Source: Acidobacteriota bacterium
Lineage (GTDB): Bacteria; Acidobacteriota; Holophagae; Acanthopleuribacterales; Acanthopleuribacteraceae
DNA length: 64,000 bases
Direction: 5' to 3'
Assembly (NCBI GenBank): GCA_020637335.1
Contig: JACJWC010000002.1
Span: forward strand, 1 to 64,000
Each line of letters begins with the position of its first letter. The first letter of the stretch is position 1. The notes under the pieces are model-generated. The model made no database searches. It saw only the letters and a program-made list of their open reading frames with translations, and was not told the origin of the DNA. Both the position numbers and the translations under genes were made by a program. Shown in pieces: positions 50,866-60,467 of this stretch.

Positions 50866-51933
50866 GTGACCAAGGCCAGGCATACCGTGGTGAAAGAAGG
50901 CAAGGTTGGGGTGTATCACTGCACGTCTCGCTGTGTGCGGCGGGCATACCTCTGCGGTGTTGATTCGCATTCGGGTTGCGATTTTTCCCATCGACAGGTT
51001 TGGGTACGCGACCGGCTCAAAGCCTTGTCGAAAATTTTCGCCATTGATGTTTGTGGATACGCCGTTATGGAAAATCACCTGCATTCCATCTTGCGAAATC
51101 GGCCGGATATTGCTGATTCGTGGTCTGCAACAGAGATTGCCATACGATGGCGAACTCTGTATCCCAATCGGCGCGATCCTCAAACAAAGGAGCCAATGGT
51201 TCCGAACGTAGCTGAAATCAAAGCGTTAGTCGGCACACCCCATTTAATCAAAAAGTTCCGAAAGCGGTTGTCTTCGATTTCTTGGTTTATGCGCAATACG
51301 AACGAGTGGATTGCTCGAAAAGCCAATCACGAGGATGGCTGCAAGGGCCACTTCTGGGAAGGTCGGTTTAAGGCCCAAGCGCTTTTGGATAATGCCTCCA
51401 TTTTGACCTGTTCGGCCTATGTGGCTCTGAATCCGATTCACGCAGGCAAAGCGGAAACCCCTGAGGGCTCCGATTTCACATCTATCCAGGACCGGATATT
51501 GGCGCGACAGGCGCAACGAAATTTGGCCAACACGCCTCGTGAGGTGAGGACCGACCCAACGCCGGAGCAAGCGCAGATGTTACAGGAAATGCGGCATTTA
51601 GCGCAGAGGGCCGATTGGCTCTGTCCTCTTCGAGACCAGGAAGGGCGAAAAGGTTTTTTGAACCTGGATTTAGACGATTATTTGCTTCTGGTGGAGTGGG
51701 CCGGTCGGCAACATCGGCGCGACAAGGCAGGGCGCATTCCTGGTGATTGTGCTCAAATTCTGGATCGGCTCGAACTCGATCACAAAGCGTGGCTGGAAAC
51801 GATCCAGTATTTTGACAACCGGTTTTATCGGGTTGTAGGCAGCGCGCAGCAAATGCTGAAGGCTGCAAAAAGATCTGGACAAAACTGGTTTCAGGGCATC
51901 TCAACCGCCCGTTTTTGTTTCAAGGCAGAATAA
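50866..51933 (+). CDS. REP-associated tyrosine transposase (RAYT, Y1 HUH)
   Basis: The 355-residue protein has the Y1 transposase fold: YHCTSRCVRRAYLC at the N-terminus, the HUH metal motif in VMENHLHSIL, and the catalytic Tyr in CSAYVALNPIHAG. An extra 150-residue C-terminal part (LNLDLDDYLLLVEWAGRQ) is found in RAYTs of several environmental phyla. GGGGAGG seven bases before the GTG at 50866 defines the start. Such enzymes move short hairpin repeats rather than themselves, which fits the repeat families in this window. Confidence 0.88.
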   Translation: MTKARHTVVKEGKVGVYHCTSRCVRRAYLCGVDSHSGCDFSHRQVWVRDRLKALSKIFAIDVCGYAVMENHLHSILRNRPDIADSWSATEIAIRWRTLYPNRRDPQTKEPMVPNVAEIKALVGTPHLIKKFRKRLSSISWFMRNTNEWIARKANHEDGCKGHFWEGRFKAQALLDNASILTCSAYVALNPIHAGKAETPEGSDFTSIQDRILARQAQRNLANTPREVRTDPTPEQAQMLQEMRHLAQRADWLCPLRDQEGRKGFLNLDLDDYLLLVEWAGRQHRRDKAGRIPGDCAQILDRLELDHKAWLETIQYFDNRFYRVVGSAQQMLKAAKRSGQNWFQGISTARFCFKAE

Positions 51934-52445
51934 GGCTCGCCACATTTAATAAACAGTTAAGTGTCGGAACCAAAGTTCATATCACCCAAAGAAATGGGTT
52001 TGATGGGCATTTTGCCAAGTGCTGGTGAAACGTCCATTATCAAAGCCTCCGTGTCATTCTGGTGGTTCCGCGCTCATGCAGGGTTTTGGCAGGCAAAAGG
52101 TAAAAGCCACAAAGAAAACAAAGGACAATAAAGCCAACTAGGTCCCAAAAGGACAGTCACTTTTTAGCTCTGACTAGGATTTTCGAGCGTTTTGAGCTTG
52201 TGAGGACTGTGTCCCAAACAAAACAAGGACAGTCACAATATCAACCGAATATCCTTCTCAGTGAGCTTTTGTAGCAGCGGGGCATACAAAAAAATGCCTG
52301 TCCTAAAATAGCTATCAACTTCTGTAAAATACCTAGGCTTCAACTTCTGTGACTGTCCTATTTAGCCATTTTCACATTTTCAGGAAAACGACTGTCCTCA
52401 ACTTCTCGAGACACGCAGGAAAAAAGTGACTGTCCTTTTTTATTA
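51934..52445. other. Repeat-filled gap downstream of RAYT
   Basis: About 510 bases hold no gene but contain at least five GGACAGTC-type motifs, two in one orientation (52151, 52227) and three in the other (52350, 52390, 52426). The AAAAAGTGACTGTCCTTTTTT at 52421-52441 is nearly symmetrical around its core. Confidence 0.7.
52151..52435. repeat. Cluster of GGACAGTCAC motifs flanking RAYT
   Basis: Copies at 52151 (with TTTTT), 52227, 52350, 52390 and 52426. The first two face the last three. A shortened CCTGTCC at 52300 may be another decayed copy. Confidence 0.7.
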
Positions 52446-53150
52446 TTAGGCAATTTGGGAGAAGGCGGTGTCGCGGCGGGGGTCTTCGGGCAGGCCGTAG
52501 AGATTGTAGCGTGCCGGTTGGGTGGGGCCCGCGCTGGGATCGCTGGTGGCGCTGGCACTGGTATTATTCGCACTGCTCGCATTGTTTGGGGTGTTGGTAT
52601 TAGCGCTGGCAGCCAGTTCTTGGGCAAGATCGGCTTCTGCTTTGCGGATATTGGCAGAGGCCTTGTTGGCGATGCGGTAATCCGGAGCGCTGGGGTTGGC
52701 CGGGGCCAGTGCGGATCGGCGAATGATTTCCATCTTGCGGATGGTTGCCGCTGGATCGCCGGGTACTTCACTGACGTCTACTTCGACCTCACCGCCAACC
52801 GCGTAGCGTTTGCCATCCGGGCCGGTTTGAAACTCGTAGCTGGGTCCACCTAAAGCAAAACTGCCGGCAACTGCCTGATGCGCGCGCTCATGTTGGCGGA
52901 CTTCGCGGTCTCGGCGCTGTAACGCGTCGATTTTTTCTTGTTCTTTCTGACTTTCAGCCTGTTTTTGTTGGCCTTCTTCAGAGAGTTCCACCGCATCTTC
53001 AGACCGGGCCAAATTGCGCTGCTTTTGATCTTCGCCTAGCGTTTTGGGATCCTGCTCGGCCTTCGCGGAATCGGGGGTCGAGACGGAGTTCGACTGGGAG
53101 CTGGAATAGGAAACCGTGTAGGTGGAGGCAGAAGATTGTGGAATATACAT
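52446..53150 (-). CDS. Putative metalloprotease, CJM1_0395/SprA-related family
   Basis: The 234-residue protein has a low-complexity Ser/Glu-rich first half. The conserved core is DREVRQHERAHQAVAGSFALGGPSYEFQTGPDGKRYAVGGEVEVDVSEVPGDPAATIRKMEIIRRSALAPA. The HERAH motif is the presumed zinc site. The C-terminal tail is Asn/Ala/Ser-rich (NTNTPNNASSANNTSA). The family is widespread but unproven as a protease. No signal peptide is evident. A bidirectional terminator lies on its 5' side. Confidence 0.82.
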   Translation of the reverse strand: MYIPQSSASTYTVSYSSSQSNSVSTPDSAKAEQDPKTLGEDQKQRNLARSEDAVELSEEGQQKQAESQKEQEKIDALQRRDREVRQHERAHQAVAGSFALGGPSYEFQTGPDGKRYAVGGEVEVDVSEVPGDPAATIRKMEIIRRSALAPANPSAPDYRIANKASANIRKAEADLAQELAASANTNTPNNASSANNTSASATSDPSAGPTQPARYNLYGLPEDPRRDTAFSQIA

Positions 53151-53205
53151 GATGCCGTCCCAATCTCAACTTAACGATTTTGAGCGCAAGTGGCAATCAA
53201 AAAGC

Positions 53206-53234
53206 AAAAAGGCGGGAAAAATCCCGCCTTTTTT
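53206..53234 (-). terminator. Intrinsic terminator of the POT transporter gene
   Basis: AAAAAGGCGGGA and TCCCGCCTTTTTT form a stem with a short A-rich loop and T runs on both strands. It lies 15 bases after the transporter stop. Confidence 0.85.
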
Positions 53235-53248
53235 CTGAAAAATCAGGG

Positions 53249-54910
53249 TTACTCGACGTCTGGCGCCAGTTTGGCAGCCCAACGCGCGGTGACCAGGAAG
53301 ATGGCCCCGACAACGATGGTAATCAGGAAGGTTTGGAAGAAATTGGCCGGAATCTGCGGCAGGATATCCTTCATGGCCGTGTCCATGAGTCTTTGCGTTG
53401 CGGACCTTAGCCCTTCCAAGTCCTGTGATGCCAATAGACTGGGATCCAACTTGTCTTTGATTGGGTCGATCTTTTCCAGCAGGTTTGGGGTAACAGCCGC
53501 TGCACTTCCCAGTGCGTCGTGTGCTTTCTCAGCATTGGTAAAAGCCGAGAAATTGAAGTTGCCCGATGCCAAACCGGCGATCAGGTTGCCAATTGCGGTG
53601 GCGGTGAACCAGGAACCCATCATCTGACCCACAATACGCGGAGGTGCCAATTTGGTAATGGTACTCAAGCCAACGGGGCTCAGGCACAATTCGCCAACGG
53701 TGTGCAGAAAATAGGTGATGATCAACCAAGTCGGCGCGACCTTGGATTCAATGGCGTATTGACCCGCTTTGGCCATGACCCAGAAGCCCAAGGCCAGGAA
53801 GATCAGGCCAAAAGCAAATTTGAGGGGGCTGGAGGGGGTCAAGCTCTTTTGGGCCAATTTGATCCAGATATAACCAAAAACCGGAGACAAAACGATAATG
53901 AAAATCGGGTTAACCGATTGCAACCAACTGGCCGGGGATTCCCAACCCATCACATGACGATCGGTCAGGTATTTGGCAAACAAATTCAGAGAAGTGCCCG
54001 CTTGTTCAAAACCCGACCAAAAGAGCGCGCAGCCGATTAACAGGATAAAAATCAGCATGATGCGTTTCTTTTCACGCCATTCGAAACTTGGCGAAATGAC
54101 CAAATAGGCGAAATAGAGAACGACCAACTCAACAATCACGTAACCAATGCCTTCCGCCAATCCCGAAATTTCGGTGAAGTTGGCAAAACCGGTGACTTGC
54201 ATGGCAATTGCGGAGGCCACCAGGATGGCGCCAAAGATAGCTGCCAAGCCCTTGCTGCTGGCATGTTGAACCTTGTCCATTTTTGCTTTGGGCTCGATGC
54301 CCGCTTCACCCAGGTATTTTTCGGTCATCTTGAATTGGATCAAACCCAGCAACATGCCGACTCCGGCTGCGCCGAAGCCCCAGTGCCAGTTGACCTTTTC
54401 GCCCAGGAACCCGCAAACGATTGGGCCGAGGAATGCGCCCAGGTTGATACCAGTATAAAAGATGGAGAAACCCGCATCACGTCGTGCGCCGCCCTCTGGA
54501 TACAATTCGCCGACGATGGTGGAGACGTTGGGTTTGAGGAATCCGGTTCCGATCACGATCAAGACCAGACCGATGAAAAACGTAGTGGTGGAGGGGATGG
54601 CCATACTGAAGTGACCGGCTGCGATCATGATCCCGCCATACCACACCGATTTGCGCTGACCGAGATAATTGTCGGCGATGTAACCGCCCATAAGACTCAT
54701 GAGATAGACCGTCATCGTGTAAAGGCCATACAAGGCACCGCCCGTTTTTTCCGAGAGGCCCATGCCACCTTCACTCAATTGGGCTGTCATATATAACAGC
54801 AACAAGGCGCGCATGCCGTAATAACTCATGCGCTCCCACATCTCGGTAAAAAACAAGGTGGCTAGGCCACGCGGTTGGCCAAAAAACGTCGCTCCGGCGG
54901 GTTGGTTCAT
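53249..54910 (-). CDS. POT/PTR2 family proton-coupled oligopeptide transporter
   Basis: The 553-residue inner-membrane carrier has 12-14 helices. It has the proton-coupling ExxER motif in helix 1 (FFTEMWERMSYYGMRALL) and the PTR2 signature FSIFYTGINLGAFLGPIVCG. A GTGFLKPNVSTIVGELYP segment is also present. POT proteins import di- and tripeptides with protons. GGAG seven bases before the ATG at 54910 sets the start, although the frame is open to 54988. It stands as a single gene. Confidence 0.93.
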   Translation of the reverse strand: MNQPAGATFFGQPRGLATLFFTEMWERMSYYGMRALLLLYMTAQLSEGGMGLSEKTGGALYGLYTMTVYLMSLMGGYIADNYLGQRKSVWYGGIMIAAGHFSMAIPSTTTFFIGLVLIVIGTGFLKPNVSTIVGELYPEGGARRDAGFSIFYTGINLGAFLGPIVCGFLGEKVNWHWGFGAAGVGMLLGLIQFKMTEKYLGEAGIEPKAKMDKVQHASSKGLAAIFGAILVASAIAMQVTGFANFTEISGLAEGIGYVIVELVVLYFAYLVISPSFEWREKKRIMLIFILLIGCALFWSGFEQAGTSLNLFAKYLTDRHVMGWESPASWLQSVNPIFIIVLSPVFGYIWIKLAQKSLTPSSPLKFAFGLIFLALGFWVMAKAGQYAIESKVAPTWLIITYFLHTVGELCLSPVGLSTITKLAPPRIVGQMMGSWFTATAIGNLIAGLASGNFNFSAFTNAEKAHDALGSAAAVTPNLLEKIDPIKDKLDPSLLASQDLEGLRSATQRLMDTAMKDILPQIPANFFQTFLITIVVGAIFLVTARWAAKLAPDVE

Positions 54911-55115
54911 AACCTGACTCCATTTCAATCCATTGAATTCTTTACAGTTTCGACGCACCATCATAAAGATTCCCAAATGCAGGGTCAAATTTCTGGCCCG
55001 ATTCTGGCGTAAAATTTAACTTTTCGCGCCCATGCAATGACTTTGGCGTACGAAGAAGGCCCGCTTTTGCCCTCGGGCTTTGCAGAGGGCCTAAAGCCTT
55101 CTACAATGCGCAGTT

Positions 55116-56279
55116 ATGTCGAGACCTTCGTTTCGCTTTTATCCATTGGCTTTCGCCTTCGCGGCATTTTATTGGGGACTCCCGGCATTAACCATTGTCT
55201 CGGGTCTGTTGATGATTTGGGGCATGGTCAGCTTGTTACGCGGCTACCGGTTCTACTGGCAACCGGGCGCATTTTTTGCCTTGATCTTGCTGGGAATCAT
55301 GGTTTGGCGCAGTGCCTGGTTGCACGCTCACAACCCTCAGATTGAGTTCCACTTTCACTGGATCCTGTTGCTGTACTTGCTGCCGATGTTTAGTTGTTGG
55401 GGCCAATGGCAGCCCGTTCATTTGCATCGCGCCCTGCTGCTGGGCTCCACGCCGGGCCTGATCTGGGGCGTGTGGCAATTGCTGAAGCCTGCAGAACTGC
55501 AGTGGGCCATGCAGATCGGTTTTCATATGTACCCACGTGCAGAGGGGCTGCTGTCCAACCCCATTATGTTATCTGAAGGGCTCTTGGTGGTCGCCTGTTG
55601 GTCGTTTGCCCGGTTGCGCACGTCATTACCGCGCTGGGAGCGCAACGCCATTTGGGTCCACATCATCTGGAGTCTGTTAATCATCATTTTTTCGCGGGTC
55701 CGGGCCGGCCTGCTTGGTTTCATCGTGCTCTTTTTCTTGGTGGCCTTTTTTGATGCGCGTTTGCGCAAGTGGGCCTTGGCGCTCCTGCTCGTCTTAACGG
55801 CGGGTTTTGCGTTGAGTCTGCAGATTTTTGGCTTTAATTTTGATTCGATTGAGGCCCGGGTCGAGATCTATCGGGTCAGCTGGGATCTGTTTTGTCAGCA
55901 TCCTTTACTCGGAATCGGCAGCCATGCTTTTCGCGCCTATACCGATGTGGGCATCCATTCCCACAACACCCTTCTGGGCATGGCCGTCGAAAATGGTGTG
56001 ATCGGCCTGGCCATTTACGGGTTCTGGATGGTGTATCAAGTTCACATTTTGTGGCGTCTATGGCTGGTCAGAAAGCAAAAAGAGGATCAAGCGTGGGTCG
56101 TTACCGCTTTGGTCCTGGTGTTTCTCAATTACCAGCTATACGGGCTTTTTGAATTCAACTTCAACTTGGGTGGGGTCCTTTTGTTTTATTGCCTGCATTG
56201 GAGTCTAACCGAAAAATGGTACCTACAAAGAGGCAAGCTATTAGACCAGGTTCCCCCCATGCAGACCGCGGCGAACTAA
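55116..56279 (+). CDS. O-antigen ligase/polymerase family membrane protein
   Basis: The 387-residue protein has about ten membrane helices and the Wzy_C/WaaL features: IIFSRVRAGLLGFIVLFF, the periplasmic loop with EARVEIYRVSWDLFCQHPLLGIGSHAFRAY, and IHSHNTLLGMAVENGVIGLAIYG. These enzymes join or polymerise glycan chains on the periplasmic side, for example O-antigen to lipid A-core. No other cluster genes adjoin it on this strand. A GT2 gene lies 850 bases downstream on the other strand. Confidence 0.88.
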   Translation: MSRPSFRFYPLAFAFAAFYWGLPALTIVSGLLMIWGMVSLLRGYRFYWQPGAFFALILLGIMVWRSAWLHAHNPQIEFHFHWILLLYLLPMFSCWGQWQPVHLHRALLLGSTPGLIWGVWQLLKPAELQWAMQIGFHMYPRAEGLLSNPIMLSEGLLVVACWSFARLRTSLPRWERNAIWVHIIWSLLIIIFSRVRAGLLGFIVLFFLVAFFDARLRKWALALLLVLTAGFALSLQIFGFNFDSIEARVEIYRVSWDLFCQHPLLGIGSHAFRAYTDVGIHSHNTLLGMAVENGVIGLAIYGFWMVYQVHILWRLWLVRKQKEDQAWVVTALVLVFLNYQLYGLFEFNFNLGGVLLFYCLHWSLTEKWYLQRGKLLDQVPPMQTAAN

Positions 56280-56369
56280 AGATTTTATCGGCAATCCTGT
56301 ACTTTTTCGCGTACCTTGTCGACCGAAATTACCTTACACTAGCCAGGAAAATGACCCTGGAGATGCCAA

Positions 56370-57101
56370 GTGAACGACTGGTCCGAAGTCAGAATTCCTC
56401 ATGAAATTGGACCAGGATTTCAGCCTTTCGGAAAATGGAATGGCAAGGTGGACTTTCGGAATTTGGGTTTGTTTGAGAAATGCATGCGCATTGAGGCAGT
56501 CAATGGGATTTTATCTGACGCTAACTTTACAGAGTTGGCTTTGGTCAAGGGGTTTTCACTTAAGGGATTCGAAATTACTGATACGAATTTTCGTAGAGTC
56601 CAAATTCCATCGGGGGTGTTTTCGAGTTGCCAAATAGATGGTCTTCGGATTTTTCGGTCCAGGTTGCCTGATGTTCAATTCAAAATGTGTGAAATAAAGG
56701 GGCTGGAGTTTTCCGAAAAGACCGAATATTCCCGCGTCCAGTTTCTCGACTCCTCAGTTCGCCTAACAGTTACAAGTGGCGCAGAGGCTGTACGATTGGA
56801 TGTTAAGAATTGCGATGTGGCTTGCCTGTTGGCAGGCGGTAGAGGAGGATATTTCTATTTTGCTAATTGCACAGGGAATATGTTTATTCAAAAAGGTTCG
56901 CACCCTTCAAGACTCATTTTGAAAAATTCAAAAGTGAATTTTTATTACTTTGTGGGCGAAAAAAGCACAGCACAAGCAAAACAAATTCTGAATGAAATAA
57001 ACTTAACTGGACTATCCCGCTTTGAGAGTGACCAAATCAGGCGAATAGAATGTCCTGCAGATGGGTTAGTGAACTTAAACAGAGTTTTTGAAGGTGGATA
57101 A
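56370..57101 (+). CDS. Pentapeptide-repeat-like beta-helix protein
   Basis: The 243-residue product shows a loose five-residue periodicity typical of right-handed beta-helices (LSDANFTELALVKGFSLKGFEITDTNFRRVQIPSGVF). No strict A(D/N)LxX run occurs, so the family call is tentative. The start is GTG with CTGGAG eight bases upstream. The gene is richer in A+T than its neighbours, which suggests acquisition. It lies alone between an O-antigen ligase and a convergent glycosyltransferase gene. Confidence 0.6.
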   Translation: MNDWSEVRIPHEIGPGFQPFGKWNGKVDFRNLGLFEKCMRIEAVNGILSDANFTELALVKGFSLKGFEITDTNFRRVQIPSGVFSSCQIDGLRIFRSRLPDVQFKMCEIKGLEFSEKTEYSRVQFLDSSVRLTVTSGAEAVRLDVKNCDVACLLAGGRGGYFYFANCTGNMFIQKGSHPSRLILKNSKVNFYYFVGEKSTAQAKQILNEINLTGLSRFESDQIRRIECPADGLVNLNRVFEGG

Positions 57102-57133
57102 TCCAAACAAGCTGATTTGTCTTGGACGGCGAC

Positions 57134-58006
57134 TTAAAGCGAGGAACGGATTTGGCTGGGGAAGACGAGCGGCCGCAGGTTGGGTGCTTCCTCAAACTCA
57201 GGTAGGACGGGCTCCTGACCTGCCTTTTGCTGTTGTGTCCAGCCCCAAACCATGGCCCATTTCATATACGTGCCATAGGCCTGGAGCAGACAAAAAACCA
57301 TACCGTGCATGCCGTCCAAAATGCCCAATTGAAGGAAATAAGTGCGGATAAAGCGCCAGAGCGAGCGGGGCAGGATTTGCATGAAGTTGGCACGTTTCCC
57401 GTCGCGCCACAGCTGGGCGCCGCCCCAGTAACTGTATTTCAGAATGCGCCGGGCGTATTCGTGAAAATCGTCAGCCATAAAGTGAATCAAAGAGTTGCGC
57501 AACCGCGGCGCTTCGCCATTGGTCAATAATTTGGCGTGGACTCTTTTATTTTCGTAGTGAGCTTGTCCGGCCAGGAAGAGCCGGGCCACGCGATCGTGTT
57601 GCCAGCCGCTGTAGCGGATTTTGCGGTGCATGAAGTAGACCTGACGGTGCAGGGTATAGGCATTCGATTTAGGTTGGCCCGCGAGAAGCGATTCGATTTC
57701 CCAGCGCAGTTCGGGACTGACCCGTTCATCCGCATCCAGGATCAGGACCCAGCCCTCTTTTATTTGGTCAATGGCCCAATTTTTCTGGGCAGCAGCGCCG
57801 AAGTAATGGCGTTGCACCACGCGGACACGCGGGATCAGTTTTGCTAATTCGACGGTTCGGTCGCTTGAAAACGAATCTACCAGCATGATGTCATCGCACC
57901 AAGCCAGACTCTGCAGACACTCGCCAATGTTCTTTTCCTCGTTAAAGGAGGTGACGATGGCTGTGATTTTGGGCCGAGACACCGGGGTGGATAATCGAGG
58001 ATTCAT
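57134..58006 (-). CDS. Family 2 glycosyltransferase (WaaE/KdtX-like)
   Basis: The 290-residue enzyme has the GT2 nucleotide-binding start ITAIVTSFNEEKNIGECLQSL, DDIMLVDSFSSDRT, and the metal-binding DxD-type motif in LILDADERVSPEL. The C-terminal part reads HYENKRVHAKLL..RNSLIHF, matching the WaaE/KdtX group that adds sugars to the lipopolysaccharide core. The chain ends in a hydrophobic stretch (LQLGILDGMHGMVFCLLQAYG) that may bind the membrane. It pairs logically with the O-antigen ligase upstream. Confidence 0.87.
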   Translation of the reverse strand: MNPRLSTPVSRPKITAIVTSFNEEKNIGECLQSLAWCDDIMLVDSFSSDRTVELAKLIPRVRVVQRHYFGAAAQKNWAIDQIKEGWVLILDADERVSPELRWEIESLLAGQPKSNAYTLHRQVYFMHRKIRYSGWQHDRVARLFLAGQAHYENKRVHAKLLTNGEAPRLRNSLIHFMADDFHEYARRILKYSYWGGAQLWRDGKRANFMQILPRSLWRFIRTYFLQLGILDGMHGMVFCLLQAYGTYMKWAMVWGWTQQQKAGQEPVLPEFEEAPNLRPLVFPSQIRSSL

Positions 58007-58325
58007 GTTTTCTCCAATCGATGATGGTCAGAATTTGAAGCCGTTCGGTCTCAGTGCAAAAATCGTTTCGACCCGTTTGGGCTGGTGATGCGGTCGAAGC
58101 GAAATTGGCTCTGGGCCTCAGGTTCAATGCGGAATACCTCAGTCTTCAGCGATTCCCACCGTCCGCAAGCACCCCATTATAGTGCCTTCCCCGCTGTATG
58201 TGGAGACGGAGACACATTCGTCCCTGCGAAAGCACCGTTGGTTTCGGCCTGAGACCGGTTCATCCGCAATGACGAATTTTGGCTTTTTTTGTTGCGTAGG
58301 ATGAGTGCATGTGAAGGAGGTTCTT
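58007..58325. other. Intergenic region
   Basis: About 320 bases between divergent genes. I see no supported gene, no repeat shared with other gaps and no clear promoter. AAGGAGG at its right edge is the ribosome site of the TPR gene. Confidence 0.4.
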
Positions 58326-59228
58326 ATGTTTTTGCTACTTTTTTGGTTGGCTACGGGTCTGGGCGATACACCGGACTGGGCCTTTGGACGGTCTTTGTTG
58401 AATGAAGGGAAATGGGCTGAAGCCAGTCAATTTTACGAATCGATTCTGGCCAAAAACCCGCAGGAATTACATGCGACCATGATGCTTGGCATTATCGATT
58501 TGAATCTCGGTCACTATCCTGCAGCTATTGACGCGTTCCAGGCAGCCATCGACGGTCAGTTCCTGGTCTTTGTCAATCGTTTAAATTTGGCCAAAGCCCA
58601 AGCCTTAGCCGGCCAAAAAAAAGCGGCATTGGCCACACTTGAAACCTGGGTTCAGGCCGGCATTGGCGATTTTTCAAAATTGGAAAGTGATCCTTCCCTG
58701 GCCAATCTGCAATCTGAGCCCGAATGGTCAGGCCTGTTAGATCTGGCCCAACGCACTGCAACACCGTGTGCGTTTAACCCCCAGAAACAGGTCTTTTCTG
58801 CTTTTCAAGGGAATTGGCAAGTCTTTGATGGGTTTGGAAACTTGTTTGCCCATTCCAGCTTCTCGCCAGCGTTGGGTTCGTGCGTATGGGTTGAAACCTT
58901 TTCGGCCCACTACGCCAAAACAGAATGGACGATTTATTGGTCGGCCGATGACCAAGGCAAGGTGTTTCAGGCCTGGTTCACAGACAAGGGTCGACAGGGA
59001 CGAATGGTTGGCGAGTCCGATCAACCCTGGCGCTTTATGGAGACCCGAGCCAATGCCAAAGGCGAGGACCAATGTAACTGCATGGAGGTCTCCACGAATC
59101 CAGATGACAGTTTATTGATGATCAGTTTCTTGGGCGAAGGCCCGTGTTCATCCAAAAGCACGTTTAAAGAGACTGGCCGCATGATTTACCGCCGTGATCC
59201 CTCTGGGTCCCAAGAAAAAACCAAATAA
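58326..59228 (+). CDS. Secreted TPR protein
   Basis: The 300-residue product has a signal-like leader (MFLLLFWLATGLGDTP). Two or three tetratricopeptide units follow (about residues 15-95: GKWAEASQFYESILAKNPQELHATMMLGIIDLNLGHYPAAIDAFQAAI). The last 170 residues, unknown, contain CVWVETFSAHYAKTEWTIYWS and a Cys-x-Cys (DQCNCMEVS). AAGGAGG five bases before the ATG at 58326 sets the start. A strong hairpin follows the stop. It is probably a periplasmic protein of unknown partner. Confidence 0.78.
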   Translation: MFLLLFWLATGLGDTPDWAFGRSLLNEGKWAEASQFYESILAKNPQELHATMMLGIIDLNLGHYPAAIDAFQAAIDGQFLVFVNRLNLAKAQALAGQKKAALATLETWVQAGIGDFSKLESDPSLANLQSEPEWSGLLDLAQRTATPCAFNPQKQVFSAFQGNWQVFDGFGNLFAHSSFSPALGSCVWVETFSAHYAKTEWTIYWSADDQGKVFQAWFTDKGRQGRMVGESDQPWRFMETRANAKGEDQCNCMEVSTNPDDSLLMISFLGEGPCSSKSTFKETGRMIYRRDPSGSQEKTK

Positions 59229-59246
59229 GCGTTATTATTTGGTTCC

Positions 59247-59285
59247 CGTCCGGTCCGCAGGGCAGAGCGGACCGGACGACTTTCT
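59247..59285 (+). terminator. Terminator of the TPR gene
   Basis: A 12-bp perfect stem CGTCCGGTCCGC / GCGGACCGGACG with an 8-base loop is followed by ACTTTCTCTATTT. Confidence 0.75.
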
Positions 59286-59300
59286 CTATTTAGGCTGATC

Positions 59301-60467
59301 ATGCACAATTCGCCGTTTGCGCACAGTTTGTATGAGCCCTTGATCCATTCGCCTTATCGGCGCGTGGCTTGGATGATGGGCGGTTGTTTGGGTTATGGGC
59401 TGTACCGCGGGCTGGTGATACTGCTCTTTTACTTTAGCAATGAGCAGGCCTGGTATTGGTGGGAGAGTCTTGTCCCTGAACTGCTGCATTGGCTGGTCTG
59501 GTCGGGGTTGTTGTTCGTTTGTATCGGGATGGCCCGGCGTTTCCCCCTGGTGGGCGCGGATAAAAGGTGGCCATACTACCTGATCCACGGGTTGGTTATG
59601 CTTCTGCTGGGTCATGTGCATGTGGCCGTGTGGAAGGCCATGGAGTTTTTTTTGCGCGATTTGGAGAATCCGCTCCATACCTTTTGGGCGATTCTGACGC
59701 ATCCCAATCACCCCTTAAACCTGACCGGAATTGTGAATAACCTTTACAAGTATCCGCTGTTTATCGGTGGATTTTACGGCCTGCACTATTTGCGCGGCTA
59801 TCAGCGTGCCCAACGTAAGGCTCAGGAACTGGCGCTGAAATCGGCCCAATTGGAGCAGCAGGTCAGCGAGGCGCGTCTCCATGCCTTGCGTATGCAATTG
59901 AACCCCCATTTTCTGTTTAACACCCTGAACAGCATTTCCGTTTTAACCGATGAGGACCCTGCTGCCGCTCGGAAAGTTTTGCTCGGTTTGAGTCAGCTTT
60001 TGCGCGTAACCTTGGACCAAAACCAGGCGGTTTGGGTTCCCCTCGACCAGGAATTCGCGTTTTTGCAGCGCTACTTGGAAATTGAAAAAGTTCGGTTTCC
60101 CAAGATGACTTGGACATTGGAGCAGGCCTTACCGGACTTTCAGGTCCCGTTCCTCATCCTGCAACCCCTGGTCGAAAATGCGATCAAGCACGGCCTTTCC
60201 CAAAAGGTGGCGGCCAATCAAATCCGCATCCGCGCATTTGAGGACAGTCATTTTATTCGCCTGTCTGTATGGGACAATGGCGGGGAAAGCGAATTTGACC
60301 GGGTCAAAACCGCTGAGGGCTATGGCTTGGCCCTGACGCGAAAACGGCTGGAACATCACTATGGTTCGCGCGCGGCTCTCGTTCTGCGGCTGGAACCCGA
60401 TTCGGCGTGTGCAGAAATCGAAATTGCCAAAGAAGGGGTGTCGGGTGTGGAAAACGCTGATCGTTGA
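59301..60467 (+). CDS. LytS/AlgZ-type sensor histidine kinase
   Basis: The 388-residue membrane kinase has four to five helices in the first 165 residues and a short coiled coil. The His_kinase domain has the phosphoacceptor motif RMQLNPHFLFNTLNSISVL (His near residue 200). The ATPase domain shows LILQPLVENAIKHGL (N box), SVWDNGG and GYGLALTRKRLEHHYG. It phosphorylates a LytTR regulator encoded immediately downstream with overlap. The signal sensed by the membrane part is unknown. Confidence 0.92.
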   Translation: MHNSPFAHSLYEPLIHSPYRRVAWMMGGCLGYGLYRGLVILLFYFSNEQAWYWWESLVPELLHWLVWSGLLFVCIGMARRFPLVGADKRWPYYLIHGLVMLLLGHVHVAVWKAMEFFLRDLENPLHTFWAILTHPNHPLNLTGIVNNLYKYPLFIGGFYGLHYLRGYQRAQRKAQELALKSAQLEQQVSEARLHALRMQLNPHFLFNTLNSISVLTDEDPAAARKVLLGLSQLLRVTLDQNQAVWVPLDQEFAFLQRYLEIEKVRFPKMTWTLEQALPDFQVPFLILQPLVENAIKHGLSQKVAANQIRIRAFEDSHFIRLSVWDNGGESEFDRVKTAEGYGLALTRKRLEHHYGSRAALVLRLEPDSACAEIEIAKEGVSGVENADR

